Shown: in pieces, positions 1 through 10,365 of the stretch
Numbering within the stretch: the stretch's first letter is position 1
How the letters are laid out: each line of letters begins with the position of its first letter
DNA from: Brevundimonas sp. UBA4553
GTDB lineage: Bacteria > Pseudomonadota > Alphaproteobacteria > Caulobacterales > Caulobacteraceae
Assembly: GCF_002387245.1 (NCBI RefSeq)
Contig: NZ_DGLD01000010.1
Span: forward strand, 149,359 to 213,358
Length of the DNA stretch: 64,000 bases
Direction: 5' to 3'
Made by a program: the position numbers and the translations under genes
The notes under the pieces: generated by a model
What the model was told of the DNA's origin: nothing
Databases searched by the model: none
Seen by the model: only the letters and a program-made list of their open reading frames with translations

Positions 1-1106
1 TCTCCGACAGCGTCGGCAAATGGATCGACGAGCACGCCCCGCCCGAGAAATTCCAGCAATGGATCGCCAACTCCTCGGTGCCGCGCCAGTTGTGGAACGA
101 CGCGGGCGACGCTGGTCTGCTGGGCCTCAGCCTGCCCGAGGAAGACGGCGGCTTCGGCGGCGACTATCGCCACGAGGTGGTGCTGATGCGTCAGCTGGGC
201 TGGAAGGGCGCGGACCACTTCGGCATCTCGCTGCACAACGCCATCGTCATGCCCTATATCTGGCACTACGGCACGGCCGAGCAGAAGGCGCGCTGGCTGC
301 CGCGCCTGGCGTCTGGCGAACTGGTCGGCGCCATCGCCATGACCGAGCCAGGGGCGGGCTCGGACCTGCAAGGGATCAAGACCACCGCCGTCAAATCCGG
401 CGACCACTATGTCCTGAACGGCTCCAAGACCTTCATCACCAACGGCCAGCTGGCCAACTTCATCATCGTCGTCGCCAAGACCGACCCGGCCGAAGGTGCC
501 AAGGGCACGTCGTTGATCGTGGTCGAGACCGACGGCGCCGAGGGCTTCGAGCGCGGCCGCAACCTGCACAAGATCGGCATGGAGGCCAACGACACCTCCG
601 AGCTCTTCTTCAATGACGTGAAAGTCCCGCTGGACAACGCCATCGGCGGCGGCGAGGGTCAGGGCTTCGTCCAGCTGATGCAGCAGTTGCCGCAGGAACG
701 CCTGAACATCGCCGTCCAGGGCGTGGCCGCCGCCGAGCGCGGGCTGGAGGCGACGCTGGACTACGTCAAGCAGCGCAAGGCCTTCGGCAAGCGGGTGATC
801 GACTTCCAGAACACCCAGTTCAAGCTGGCCGAGGTCAAAACGAAACTGACCGTGGCCAAGGTCTTCGTCGACCACTGCATCGGCCTGCACCTGAAGGGCC
901 AGCTGGACGCCGCCACGGCCTCGATGGCCAAATACTGGGTCACCGACATCCAGGGCGAGACCATCGACGAGATGCTGCAGCTCTTCGGCGGCTACGGCTA
1001 CATGAACGAGTATCCGATCGCCCAGCTCTACAAGGACGCCCGCGTCCAACGCATCTACGGCGGCACCAACGAGATCATGAAGCTGCTGATCGCGCGGACG
1101 CTGTAA
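1..1106 (+). CDS. Acyl-CoA dehydrogenase, 5' end outside window
   Basis: FAD-dependent alpha,beta-dehydrogenation of an acyl-CoA thioester, feeding electrons to ETF. The reading frame is open from base 3, so the true start lies upstream and about 367 residues are visible. The signature MTEPGAGSDLQG and the C-terminal YGGTNEIMKLLIA helix are both clear. The usual MCAD-type catalytic Glu of IYEGT is Gly here (IYGGT), but a PQERL segment around residue 233 of the visible part supplies the Glu used by long-chain and isovaleryl-type enzymes. This suggests a long-chain or branched-chain subclass. The substrate cannot be fixed from sequence. The frame ends with TAA. Confidence 0.93.
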   Translation, partial: SDSVGKWIDEHAPPEKFQQWIANSSVPRQLWNDAGDAGLLGLSLPEEDGGFGGDYRHEVVLMRQLGWKGADHFGISLHNAIVMPYIWHYGTAEQKARWLPRLASGELVGAIAMTEPGAGSDLQGIKTTAVKSGDHYVLNGSKTFITNGQLANFIIVVAKTDPAEGAKGTSLIVVETDGAEGFERGRNLHKIGMEANDTSELFFNDVKVPLDNAIGGGEGQGFVQLMQQLPQERLNIAVQGVAAAERGLEATLDYVKQRKAFGKRVIDFQNTQFKLAEVKTKLTVAKVFVDHCIGLHLKGQLDAATASMAKYWVTDIQGETIDEMLQLFGGYGYMNEYPIAQLYKDARVQRIYGGTNEIMKLLIARTL

Positions 1107-1134
1107 AACGCTTAGCGACAGGGCCTGCGCAGAC

Positions 1135-1491
1135 TTAATCGCGGGCTCTCCACGGGCGCTGTCGCCAGACCCAACGGATCGCAAAGACAATCGTGACGAT
1201 CCATAGCCCCAGCGCGGGGAGGCCGAACAGTGGCACGAAGGGGACAAAGAAGGCCGCGAGCCAGAACCACCCCCAAGTCAGATACCAGCTCCATTCCAGA
1301 ATGCCTTCAACAAGGCCGGGCACGCTGGCGTCACACGAAATGAAGACAATCAGGGCATCGCTGAAGTGGCACCCCGCCGGTCCCCCGCTGTAATAGGGAA
1401 GCGCAAACTGCGCATAGCTTCCCACCGCAATAATTGTCGCCGCCACGACGGCCGCAATGGGGCCAACCCGGCGTTCAAAGTTGCGCAGCAT
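1135..1491 (-). CDS. Hypothetical membrane protein (118 aa)
   Basis: I do not recognise the family. The 118-residue frame begins at an ATG preceded by a purine-rich GAAGGTGAAGAG stretch. A longer in-frame extension exists upstream, but it lies antisense to rsmE and has shadow-frame composition. The protein has a membrane segment near residues 12-30, two cysteines (41 and 53) in the following loop, and two further hydrophobic segments near 70-92 and 92-108, with a Trp-rich patch and a basic C-terminus. It therefore looks like a three-segment inner-membrane protein. It is convergent with the acyl-CoA dehydrogenase and divergent from rsmE. Confidence 0.6.
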   Translation of the reverse strand: MLRNFERRVGPIAAVVAATIIAVGSYAQFALPYYSGGPAGCHFSDALIVFISCDASVPGLVEGILEWSWYLTWGWFWLAAFFVPFVPLFGLPALGLWIVTIVFAIRWVWRQRPWRARD

Positions 1492-1590
1492 CTCTTCACC
1501 TTCACGTTCGGCGCTTTGAGCGTGGCCGAGACGTCCGCCAAGGGCAAGGGCGAGGGTGACGGCGGCCCGCCATCCGCCTAAACCGCCCCC

Positions 1591-2310
1591 ATGATCCGTT
1601 TGCACGTTCAGGGCGACCTCGCCCCCGGCCTCGCCGTCGCTCCGACCCTCGACCAGTCGCGCTATCTGACCCAGGTGATGCGGCTGAAGGCAGGCGACGA
1701 CCTGCTGGTCTTCAACGGCCGTCACGGCGAATGGCGCGCCAGCGTCGCCGAGGTGCTGAAGAAGGGCGTCATCCTGCGCGCCGAGGAACAAGTGCGCGCG
1801 CAGACCCACGGCCCCGATCTAGAGCTGATCGTCGCCGTGGTGAAGAAGGCGCGGATCGAAACCATCGTCGAGAAGGCCACGGAACTGGGGGCCGGCCGCG
1901 TGCGTCTGGCCCTGACCCATCGCACCAACGCCGACCGCCTGCGTCTCGACCGGCTGGACGCCATCGCCGAGGAGGCCGCCGAGCAGACCGGGCGGCTGGA
2001 CGTGCCCCTGGTCGATGATCCGATCAAGCTGGACGCCCTCCTGGACGGCTGGGACGCCTCGCGCCGCCTGATGTTCTGCGACGAGACCGGCGGCTCGCCG
2101 GCCGTCTCGGCCCTGACCGCTGCGGGCGGGGGCAAGTGGGCCATCCTGATCGGTCCCGAGGGCGGTTTCTCGCCCGAGGAAGGCGAGCGGCTGCGCGGCC
2201 TGCCCTTCACCACCGCGGTCTCCCTGGGTCCGCGGATCCTGCGCGCCGACACCGCCGCCATCGCCGCCCTGACCCTGTGGCAGGCGGCCATCGGCGACTG
2301 GGACCGATAG
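1591..2310 (+). CDS. rsmE: 16S rRNA (uracil-1498-N3)-methyltransferase RsmE
   Basis: SPOUT-class methyltransferase that places the N3 methyl on U1498 of 16S rRNA with S-adenosylmethionine. The full 239-residue length is normal for the family. The N-terminal PUA-like part (about 1-70) is followed by the knotted domain, with VKKARIETIVEKATELGA near 90, the SAM-binding IGPEGGFSPEE near 185, and LGPRILRADTAAIAAL near the end. The gene lies 70 bp ahead of gshA on the same strand and may be cotranscribed with it. Confidence 0.95.
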   Translation: MIRLHVQGDLAPGLAVAPTLDQSRYLTQVMRLKAGDDLLVFNGRHGEWRASVAEVLKKGVILRAEEQVRAQTHGPDLELIVAVVKKARIETIVEKATELGAGRVRLALTHRTNADRLRLDRLDAIAEEAAEQTGRLDVPLVDDPIKLDALLDGWDASRRLMFCDETGGSPAVSALTAAGGGKWAILIGPEGGFSPEEGERLRGLPFTTAVSLGPRILRADTAAIAALTLWQAAIGDWDR

Positions 2311-2380
2311 AAGTTTTGCGCCTACCCTCTTGAGCGGGGCCGTGGCCTCGCCCATCTAGCCGCGACAGCAGGGGTTACAG

Positions 2381-3742
2381 ATGACCGACACGGCGCCGCT
2401 TTCCAGAGAGCAACTGATCCACGCCATGTCGAAGGGCGAGAAGCCCGCCGACCAGTGGCGCATCGGCGCTGAGCACGAGAAGTTCGGCTTCGACAAGTCC
2501 AGCCTGCGCCGCCCCGCCTACGACGGCGAGAACGGCATCCTGGCCATGCTGACCGGGCTGCAACGCTTCGGCTGGTCGCCGGTGGAAGAGGCCGGCCACG
2601 TCATCGCCCTCGAACGCAAGAACGCCGAAGGCTTCACCGCCTCGATCAGCCTGGAGCCGGGCGGTCAGTTCGAGCTGTCGGGCGCGCCTTTGCAGACCAT
2701 CCACGACATCTGTTCGGAAACCGGCCAGCACCTGATGGAGGTCAAGCAGGTTGCGGACCAGCTGAACCTCGGCTTCCTCGGCGCCGGCTTCGACCCCCTG
2801 TGGCGGCGCGAGGACGTGCCGGTCATGCCCAAGGGCCGCTACGGCATCATGCGCGCCTATATGCCGAAAAAGGGTTCTCTGGGCCTCGACATGATGCTGC
2901 GCACCTGCACCATCCAGGCCAATCTCGACTTCGACTCAGAAGCCGACATGATCATGAAATTCCGCACCTCGCTGGCGCTTCAGCCCATCGCCACGGCCCT
3001 GTTCGCCTGTTCGCCCTTCACCGAGGGCAAGCCCAACGGCTTCCTGTCGGCGCGCGCCAACGTCTGGACCGACACCGATCCCGACCGCACCGGCATGCTG
3101 GACTTCGTCTTCGCCGACGGCTTCGGCTACGAGCGCTACGCCGACTATGCGCTCGACACCCCCATGTATTTCGCCAAGCGCGGCGAGACCTACGTCGACC
3201 TGTCGGGCCAGTCGTTCCGCAAGTTCATGACCGAGGGTCTGGACGCCCTGCCCGGCGAGCGCGCCACGGCCAAGGACTGGGCCGACCACCTGACCACCCT
3301 CTTCCCCGAAGTCCGCCTGAAGCAATATCTGGAAATGCGCGGCGCTGACGGCGGACCGTGGAGCCGCATCTGCGCCCTGCCCGCCCTGTGGGCCGGCATT
3401 CTCTATGATGCGCCGTCGCTGGCCGCCGCCTGGGACCTGTGCAAGGACTGGGACATCGCCGACCACGAGCGCTTGCGCCGCGACGTAACCCGTCTGGGCC
3501 TGAAGGCCGAGGTGGCGGGCCGCAGCGTGCGCGACATCGCCGTCGATCTGGTCGAGATCGCCAAGCACGGCCTGAAGAACCGCGCCCGCTTCAGCGGCGG
3601 CATGGTCGACGAGCGCGGCTATCTGTCCGAACTGGAAGACATCGCCGACAGCGGCGTGACCCCGGCCGACCGCTTGCTGGAGCTGTATCACGGCGACTGG
3701 CAGGGCGACGTCAGCCGCATCTACCGCGACTTCGCCTACTAG
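2381..3742 (+). CDS. gshA: Glutamate-cysteine ligase (plant/alphaproteobacterial type)
   Basis: ATP-dependent joining of L-glutamate and L-cysteine, the first step of glutathione synthesis. The 453-residue protein has the GCS2-type signature IGAEHEKFGF near residue 28, then SLEPGGQFELSGAP, and later FRTSLALQPIATALFACSP and the arginine- and aspartate-rich active-site segments usual for this class. The start ATG is preceded by AGGGG. gloB at 10.7 kb and ctaB/ctaG lie in the same window but not in the same operon. Confidence 0.95.
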   Translation: MTDTAPLSREQLIHAMSKGEKPADQWRIGAEHEKFGFDKSSLRRPAYDGENGILAMLTGLQRFGWSPVEEAGHVIALERKNAEGFTASISLEPGGQFELSGAPLQTIHDICSETGQHLMEVKQVADQLNLGFLGAGFDPLWRREDVPVMPKGRYGIMRAYMPKKGSLGLDMMLRTCTIQANLDFDSEADMIMKFRTSLALQPIATALFACSPFTEGKPNGFLSARANVWTDTDPDRTGMLDFVFADGFGYERYADYALDTPMYFAKRGETYVDLSGQSFRKFMTEGLDALPGERATAKDWADHLTTLFPEVRLKQYLEMRGADGGPWSRICALPALWAGILYDAPSLAAAWDLCKDWDIADHERLRRDVTRLGLKAEVAGRSVRDIAVDLVEIAKHGLKNRARFSGGMVDERGYLSELEDIADSGVTPADRLLELYHGDWQGDVSRIYRDFAY

Positions 3743-3825
3743 GGGTCAACCCAACGTCACGGGCCGGCAATGCGACCTTAACCGGAACGCCCTAGAGACG
3801 GGGTATCCGTTCACAAGGATCGCTC

Positions 3826-5418
<1,593 letters not shown>

Positions 5419-5431
5419 GATACCGAGACCC

Positions 5432-5812
5432 ATGAAGATCCTCGCCGCCCTGATCCCGGTCATCGCCCTGGCCATGCAACTGCCCAACGAGCAGACGGCG
5501 CCGGCGCGGTTTCATGGCGAATGGAACAAGGTCCTCGCCGACTGCGGAACCGCCAATAACGATTCCCTGATCGTGATCACCGCCACACGGATCGACTTCT
5601 ACGAAAGCGCCGGCGACATCAGGAGCGCCGCCCTCAACGGCCCGAACGAGCTTCTGATCGTGGCCGATGTCAGCGACGCAGAGGAGACCTCGATAACGGA
5701 GTACAGGTTCACGCTGTCCGACGACGGCCGGTCGCTCACCTATGTCGACGAAACGGACGAGCCGTTCGTTCGTCATCGGTGCCCGGCCTCCAGAACCCTT
5801 TCGCCCGGGTAG
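5432..5812 (+). CDS. Hypothetical secreted protein (126 aa)
   Basis: No family recognised. The start ATG lies 13 bp after the histidine kinase stop. The N-terminus MKILAALIPVIALAMQ is a short hydrophobic signal-like segment with one lysine. The mature part is soluble and acidic, with a Cys near residue 37 (DCGTANND) and one near 118 (RHRCPAS) that could form a disulfide in the periplasm. Position suggests cotranscription with the kinase, but no functional link can be shown. Confidence 0.65.
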   Translation: MKILAALIPVIALAMQLPNEQTAPARFHGEWNKVLADCGTANNDSLIVITATRIDFYESAGDIRSAALNGPNELLIVADVSDAEETSITEYRFTLSDDGRSLTYVDETDEPFVRHRCPASRTLSPG

Positions 5813-5875
5813 ACGGCGGTTGCCCCTCGCCCCGCCCCGGGTGCATGAAGTTTCGAGGCATTCACGGAGGCGGTC

Positions 5876-6625
5876 ATGACGGGTTCCATCCATATCGGCG
5901 TCGGCGGCTGGACCTTCGAGCCATGGCGCGGCGTCTTCTACCCCGAGGGCCTGACGCAGAAGCGCGAGCTGGAGTTCGCCAGCCGGGCGCTGACCAGCAT
6001 CGAAATCAACGGCACCTATTACTCCACCTTCAAGCCCGACAGCTGGATGAAGTGGCGCGACGAAACCCCCGATGACTTCGTCTTTGCGGTCAAGGCCAGC
6101 CGCTACTGCACCAATCGCAAGGTCCTGTCCGAGGGCGGCGAGAGCTTCGACCGCTTCCTGTCGCAGGGCCTGACCCTGCTGGGCGACAAGCTGGGGCCGA
6201 TCAACTGGCAGTTCATGGGCACCAAGAAGTTCGACGCCGAGGACTTCGAGGGCTTTCTGAAACTGCTGCCGAAGGAGAAGGACGGCGTGCGCCTGCGCCA
6301 CGCGCTCGAGGTCCGCAATCCGACCTTCGCCTGTCAGGAATTCTACGACCTGGCCCGCAAGTACGGCGCGGCCATCGTCTACGCCGTCGACGACGAGGAG
6401 CCGACCTGGCCCCAGATAGACGAGGCCACCGCCGACTTCAGCTACGCCCGTCTGATGTCCAGCCGCGAGGACGAGCCCACGGGCATGACGTCCGACGAGC
6501 TGGACGCCGTCGCAGCCCAGACCCGTGCTTGGGCCAAGCGCGGCGACATCTTCGCCTACTTCATTTCCGGGGCCAAGGTGCGGAACCCGGCGGCCGCCCA
6601 AGCGCTGATCGCGAAGCTGAAATAG
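5876..6625 (+). CDS. DUF72 family protein (YecE-like)
   Basis: The 249-residue protein matches the YecE/DUF72 family, a TIM-barrel-like fold of uncertain activity. Family marks are IGVGGWTFEPWRGVFYPEG at the N-terminus, LTSIEINGTYYS, DFVFAVKASRYCTNRK, and HALEVRNPTF. GGAGG stands 5 bp before the ATG. It is flanked by a hypothetical secreted protein and an alcohol dehydrogenase. No substrate is assigned. Confidence 0.9.
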   Translation: MTGSIHIGVGGWTFEPWRGVFYPEGLTQKRELEFASRALTSIEINGTYYSTFKPDSWMKWRDETPDDFVFAVKASRYCTNRKVLSEGGESFDRFLSQGLTLLGDKLGPINWQFMGTKKFDAEDFEGFLKLLPKEKDGVRLRHALEVRNPTFACQEFYDLARKYGAAIVYAVDDEEPTWPQIDEATADFSYARLMSSREDEPTGMTSDELDAVAAQTRAWAKRGDIFAYFISGAKVRNPAAAQALIAKLK

Positions 6626-6701
6626 CGGCCGGGTCGTCTTGCGACGACGCGGGGCGCGTCCCATCTGCGGCGCGCCTTCCCGCCAAGCTTGAGGATGTCC
6701 C

Positions 6702-7772
6702 ATGCCGATCGCCACGCGCGCCTTCGCCGCCACCGCCGCTGACCAGCCGCTGAGCCCCTACAGCTTCCAGCGCCGCGATCCCGGCCCGGACGACGTGGCC
6801 ATAGAGATCAAGTATTGCGGCGTCTGCCATTCCGATCTCCACATCGTGCACAACGACCTGGGTGGCACCCGCTACCCCATCGTGCCCGGCCACGAGATCG
6901 CGGGCGTGGTCACCGCTGTCGGCGCCAATGTGACCCGCTTCAAGGAAGGCGATCGCGTCGGCGTCGGCTGCATGGTCGACAGCTGCCGCACCTGCGTCTC
7001 CTGTCAGGCCGGCGAGGAGCAGTACTGCGTCCCCGGCATGACCCAGACCTACGGCTCGCCGGATCCCAAGGGCGCCGAGGTCGGCCAGTCGGTCACCCAG
7101 GGCGGCTACTCCGACCGGATCACGGTGGATCAGAACTATGTCCTGTCCATCCCCGACAGCCTGCCGCTGGATGCGGCCGCCCCTCTGCTGTGCGCCGGCA
7201 TCACCACCTACAGCCCCCTGCGTCACTGGAAGGTGGGTCCGGGATCCAAGGTCGCTGTCGTGGGCCTGGGCGGCCTGGGCCACATGGCGGTCAAGCTGGC
7301 CGTGGCCATGGGGGCGGAAGTCAGCGTCCTGTCGACCTCGGACCGCAAGAAGGCCGACGCCGAGCGCATGGGCGCCAAACATTTCCTGATCAACTCGGAC
7401 AAGGCCGCGATGAAGGCGGCGGCCGAGAAGTTCGACCTGATCATCAACACCGTCTCGGCCACGCACGAGATCGCCAGCCACCTGAACCTGCTGGCGCGCG
7501 ACGGGACCATGGTCATGCTGGGCCTGACGACCGAGGGCCTGCCAGTCTTCGCCATGCCGTTGCTGTGGCGTCGGCGCAGCGTCGCCGGCAGCCTGATCGG
7601 CGGCATCCGCGAGACCCAGGAGATGCTCGACTTCTGCGCCGAGCACGGCATCGTCTGCGACATCGAGACCATCGCCCCGCATCAGATCAACGAGGCCTAT
7701 GTCCGGATGGAGAAGTCCGACGTCCGTTATCGCTTCGTCATCGACATGGCCCAGATTGGCGCCGCCGCGTAA
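6702..7772 (+). CDS. Zinc-dependent NAD(P) alcohol dehydrogenase (YahK/CAD-like)
   Basis: Medium-chain dehydrogenase of 356 residues, reducing aldehydes or oxidising alcohols with NAD(P). Catalytic-zinc ligands are Cys39 and the GHE at 63-65; structural-zinc cysteines are 95, 98, 101 and 109. A Rossmann fold follows with GLGGLGHMAVKLA. Overall pattern (CGVCHSD, VPGHEIAGVV) is that of the cinnamyl alcohol dehydrogenase/YahK subgroup, often NADPH-specific. It is a single gene between DUF72 and phaB. Confidence 0.93.
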   Translation: MPIATRAFAATAADQPLSPYSFQRRDPGPDDVAIEIKYCGVCHSDLHIVHNDLGGTRYPIVPGHEIAGVVTAVGANVTRFKEGDRVGVGCMVDSCRTCVSCQAGEEQYCVPGMTQTYGSPDPKGAEVGQSVTQGGYSDRITVDQNYVLSIPDSLPLDAAAPLLCAGITTYSPLRHWKVGPGSKVAVVGLGGLGHMAVKLAVAMGAEVSVLSTSDRKKADAERMGAKHFLINSDKAAMKAAAEKFDLIINTVSATHEIASHLNLLARDGTMVMLGLTTEGLPVFAMPLLWRRRSVAGSLIGGIRETQEMLDFCAEHGIVCDIETIAPHQINEAYVRMEKSDVRYRFVIDMAQIGAAA

Positions 7773-7872
7773 CGACGTCTTCTCTGGCAACGCTTGCCGC
7801 GCTAAAGCGTAGTCTTGAGGGTGGGGCGTCGTCGGCGACGGCGCCTCAAATCAAGGGACAGGGAAACGCATC

Positions 7873-8598
7873 ATGGCGAGAGTGGCTTTGGTTACCGGGG
7901 GCACCCGGGGCATCGGCAAGGCGATCGTCCAGCGATTGAGAGAGGACGGCCTGTCCGTCGCCGCCGGCTATTCCGGCAATGACGAGGCCGCGGCGGCGAC
8001 CGCGCGCGAACTCGGCGTCATGGTGGTCAAGGGCAATGTCGGCTCGTTCGAGGATTGCGAACGGGCGGTGAAGGCGGTCGAGGCCGAGCTTGGCCCCATC
8101 GACGTCCTGGTGAACAACGCCGGCATCACCCGGGACGGCTTCTTCCACAAGATGAGCGCCGACCAGTGGTCCGACGTGATCCGCGTCAACATGGACAGCG
8201 TCTTCAACATGACGCGCCAGGTGATCAACGGCATGCGCGACCGGGGCTTTGGCCGCATCGTCAACATTTCCTCGATCAACGGCCAGAAGGGCCAGATCGG
8301 CCAGACCAACTATTCCGCGGCCAAGGCCGGCATGATCGGCTTCACCAAGGCCCTGGCGCTCGAAAACGCGCGCAAGGGCGTGACCGTCAACTGCATCGCC
8401 CCCGGCTATATCGACACCGAGATGGTGGGGGCCATGGACCAGAAGGTTCTGGACAGCATCATCGCCCAGATTCCTGTCGGAAGGCTCGGAAAAGGCGAGG
8501 AAATCGCTGACATGGTCTCCTGGCTTTCGGGCGAACGTGCCGGATATGTCACAGGCTGCACCCTGTCGCTGAACGGCGGCCAGTACCTGGTTGGCTAA
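7873..8598 (+). CDS. phaB: Acetoacetyl-CoA reductase (PhaB-like SDR)
   Basis: NADPH-dependent reduction of acetoacetyl-CoA to 3-hydroxybutyryl-CoA for polyhydroxybutyrate synthesis. The 241-residue short-chain dehydrogenase has the TGGTRGIG cofactor motif at the N-terminus, NNAG, the catalytic Ser in NISSING, and YSAAKAG with the Tyr/Lys pair. MDSVFNMTRQVINGM and CTLSLNGGQYLVG favour PhaB over FabG, but a FabG-like role is not excluded. No phaA or phaC is adjacent. Confidence 0.85.
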   Translation: MARVALVTGGTRGIGKAIVQRLREDGLSVAAGYSGNDEAAAATARELGVMVVKGNVGSFEDCERAVKAVEAELGPIDVLVNNAGITRDGFFHKMSADQWSDVIRVNMDSVFNMTRQVINGMRDRGFGRIVNISSINGQKGQIGQTNYSAAKAGMIGFTKALALENARKGVTVNCIAPGYIDTEMVGAMDQKVLDSIIAQIPVGRLGKGEEIADMVSWLSGERAGYVTGCTLSLNGGQYLVG

Positions 8599-8646
8599 AT
8601 CGGCTTTGCCTAAAATCCGCCGTTCGGGCGTTCCACCACTGCATCC

Positions 8647-9474
8647 ATGATGGCAACGGTCGAGGTTGAGGCGGAGAATCCGCCGCTCTTCGCCGTCCCG
8701 GCGCCGCGCGCCCGGACGGTCGCGGGCGTGCGCCTCGACCTCGCCGCCCTGATGCTGCTCACCGCCTGTCTGGCCGCCACCCCGGCCGCGGCTCAGCTGC
8801 GCTCCAACGCCCAGATGGAACAGAGTCGGGCCATCCGCGACCAGTCGGTGACCCGCACCCTGCCCCCGCCGGGGCGATACTCGTCCGAAGCGGGTCAGAC
8901 CTTCATGCTGGACCGCGCGGGGTCCCTGACCCTGCTGCGGTTCGAGCGCTCGACCGAGACCTGGGCCCTGCGCCCTTCGTCGGCGCCGCGCGGCGACACC
9001 ATCTATCGCAACGACGCCGGCGAGCAGGTTCTGCGCGTCACGCCTTCGGGCGGCATCACCGTCTATACGACGCGCAATCCGGGCGGTTCGCCCGTCTCCC
9101 TGACCGGTCCGGCCGTCAGCCTGGAGCCGACCAGCCTCGGCCCGGTGCAGATGTTCAACCTGATGACCCGCCGCAGCAGCCTGGTCAGCGAGGCTTTGGG
9201 GCGGCTCGTCCGCATCAATCTGGACGGCCAGGAATCCGAGGCCCTGTGCATCGAGGCCCTGATCGTCACCACCGACGCCGTGGTCCGCATCGCCCGCTCG
9301 CCCAGCGCCCGCCCCTTCCTGGACCGGCTGCGCAGCATCACCGTCATCGAAGGCTCGCGCGCCTCGGTCAGCTATTCCAACGGCGACCTGCGCGTCGTGG
9401 TCGACCCCAAGCGCGGCATCGCCGGCCGCCCCTCCTCCGCCCGCGTCATCCGCGCGGTGATCCCGCAGGACTGA
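8647..9474 (+). CDS. Hypothetical exported protein (275 aa)
   Basis: No family recognised. With the ATG at 8647 a 27-residue polar tail precedes a hydrophobic stretch ending in PAAAQ, a likely signal-peptidase site near residue 50. A GTG at 8728 would give a normal-length signal peptide and is a credible alternative start. The mature part contains a segment resembling a beta-rich substrate-shielding fold (GRYSSEAGQTFMLDR, TGPAVSLEPTSLGP) and is probably periplasmic. It stands alone between phaB and the palindromic repeat patch. Confidence 0.7.
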   Translation: MMATVEVEAENPPLFAVPAPRARTVAGVRLDLAALMLLTACLAATPAAAQLRSNAQMEQSRAIRDQSVTRTLPPPGRYSSEAGQTFMLDRAGSLTLLRFERSTETWALRPSSAPRGDTIYRNDAGEQVLRVTPSGGITVYTTRNPGGSPVSLTGPAVSLEPTSLGPVQMFNLMTRRSSLVSEALGRLVRINLDGQESEALCIEALIVTTDAVVRIARSPSARPFLDRLRSITVIEGSRASVSYSNGDLRVVVDPKRGIAGRPSSARVIRAVIPQD

Positions 9475-9490
9475 CGGGAGAGCGGACGCG

Positions 9491-9516
9491 CGTCCGCAAT
9501 CGACCCGTTGCGGACG
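9491..9516. repeat. Palindromic intergenic repeat, copy 1
   Basis: Perfect inverted repeat: arms CGTCCGCAA (9491-9499) and TTGCGGACG (9508-9516) around an 8-base centre TCGACCCG. It lies 17 bp after the upstream hypothetical gene. Its left arm and pyrimidine-rich centre resemble two further copies at 9764 and 10267. Confidence 0.7.
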
Positions 9517-9541
9517 TTCAAGCGGATGCTATGTTCTCGTG

Positions 9542-9757
9542 ATGAACAGCGATCTGCGAGATTCACTTAAGGTGTGGGCGAGCATTATCGCTTTCGTCAC
9601 GACCTCTTGGGCGGTGCTTCGCTGCGACCTGTTCCAAGGCCTGGCAGACAAGGTGCCTTCCAGTTGGATGTGGCTGTTCGTTGGCGTCACGGGGGTTTGG
9701 AACCTAGGACGGTTCAGCTTGGGCCTGTGGCAACGTAGAGCCTCAAGGGTCAAATAG
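9542..9757 (+). CDS. Small hypothetical membrane protein (71 aa)
   Basis: Not recognised. The start is ATG 9542, with an adjacent GTG at 9539. Two hydrophobic segments (about 10-25 and 40-60) separate a short loop, and the C-terminus is basic (RRASRVK). The base composition is less GC-rich than in the flanking genes, and the frame sits between two palindromic repeats, which could mean an acquired or decaying segment. No good ribosome binding site is visible, so coding status is uncertain. Confidence 0.4.
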   Translation: MNSDLRDSLKVWASIIAFVTTSWAVLRCDLFQGLADKVPSSWMWLFVGVTGVWNLGRFSLGLWQRRASRVK

Positions 9758-9763
9758 CCGAAC

Positions 9764-9787
9764 GTCCGCTTCCCATCCCTAGCCGAC
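9764..9787. repeat. Palindromic intergenic repeat, copy 2
   Basis: Left arm GTCCGCTT (9764-9771), centre CCCATCCCT, and an imperfect right arm AGCCGAC (9781-9787). Shares the left arm and CC-CC centre with copy 3 and matches copy 1 more loosely. It lies just after the 71-residue frame. Confidence 0.6.
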
Positions 9788-9840
9788 ACTCCCAACGTCC
9801 ACTGTTGAGCTTCCATGTGGGCCCGCCTAGTCTCACACGG

Positions 9841-10209
9841 ATGAGCCAGCCCATCCCCCGTTTCATTGCCCCAACAGTGCTTGTTCTTGCGGTGCTGGCC
9901 GTAGCGTTCGCCGGCCTAGGCGGGATGGTCATCGGCGACAAGATCTACCCGCTATTCGGCGCTGGCGTCCTGTTCTGCTTATGCATGATCCTCGTGTTCA
10001 ATATCGTTCTCGGGGGGCTGGTTTCGACCAGAGCGATGTACGGTCTTACAGCGAGTCAGGGCGCGCTCATGGGAGCGTGTGGCGGCCTTTTCCTCTTGCC
10101 CGGCTCGGGTCTGCTGGCCCTGATAGGCCTAACAGCGCTCGGCGCAGCCGTCGGCGTGATCAGCCAGTGGGCGCATGAGTTTCGGCGGTCGATTGTTTTC
10201 GGCGATTGA
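9841..10209 (+). CDS. Hypothetical membrane protein (122 aa)
   Basis: Not recognised. ATG 9841 is chosen because the protein then starts MSQPIPRF just before the first membrane segment. A TTG at 9805 would add 12 residues. Four hydrophobic segments are visible (about 10-32, 36-57, 70-85 and 88-106), with a basic C-terminal tail. It has no clear ribosome binding site and lies between palindromic repeat copies 2 and 3. It is probably a small four-helix inner-membrane protein. Confidence 0.45.
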   Translation: MSQPIPRFIAPTVLVLAVLAVAFAGLGGMVIGDKIYPLFGAGVLFCLCMILVFNIVLGGLVSTRAMYGLTASQGALMGACGGLFLLPGSGLLALIGLTALGAAVGVISQWAHEFRRSIVFGD

Positions 10210-10266
10210 GCTCCAGACCCACCCGTATGACCTCAGTCGGTCCAAGGCAGAGGCGAAGGGATCAAG

Positions 10267-10291
10267 GTCCGCTTTCCACCCATAGCCGAAC
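10267..10291. repeat. Palindromic intergenic repeat, copy 3
   Basis: GTCCGCTT (10267-10274), centre TCCACCCAT, and right arm AGCCGAAC (10284-10291). It is nearly identical to copy 2 over 24 positions, with changes concentrated in the loop, and lies 75 bp before the YdeI-like gene. Confidence 0.6.
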
Positions 10292-10365
10292 TCAGGCTCC
10301 CCGCCGGTGGTGGACAATCCGGCGTCTCGTGACCAAGCTCCGCATTCCTCGAAGGAGACACTTCA

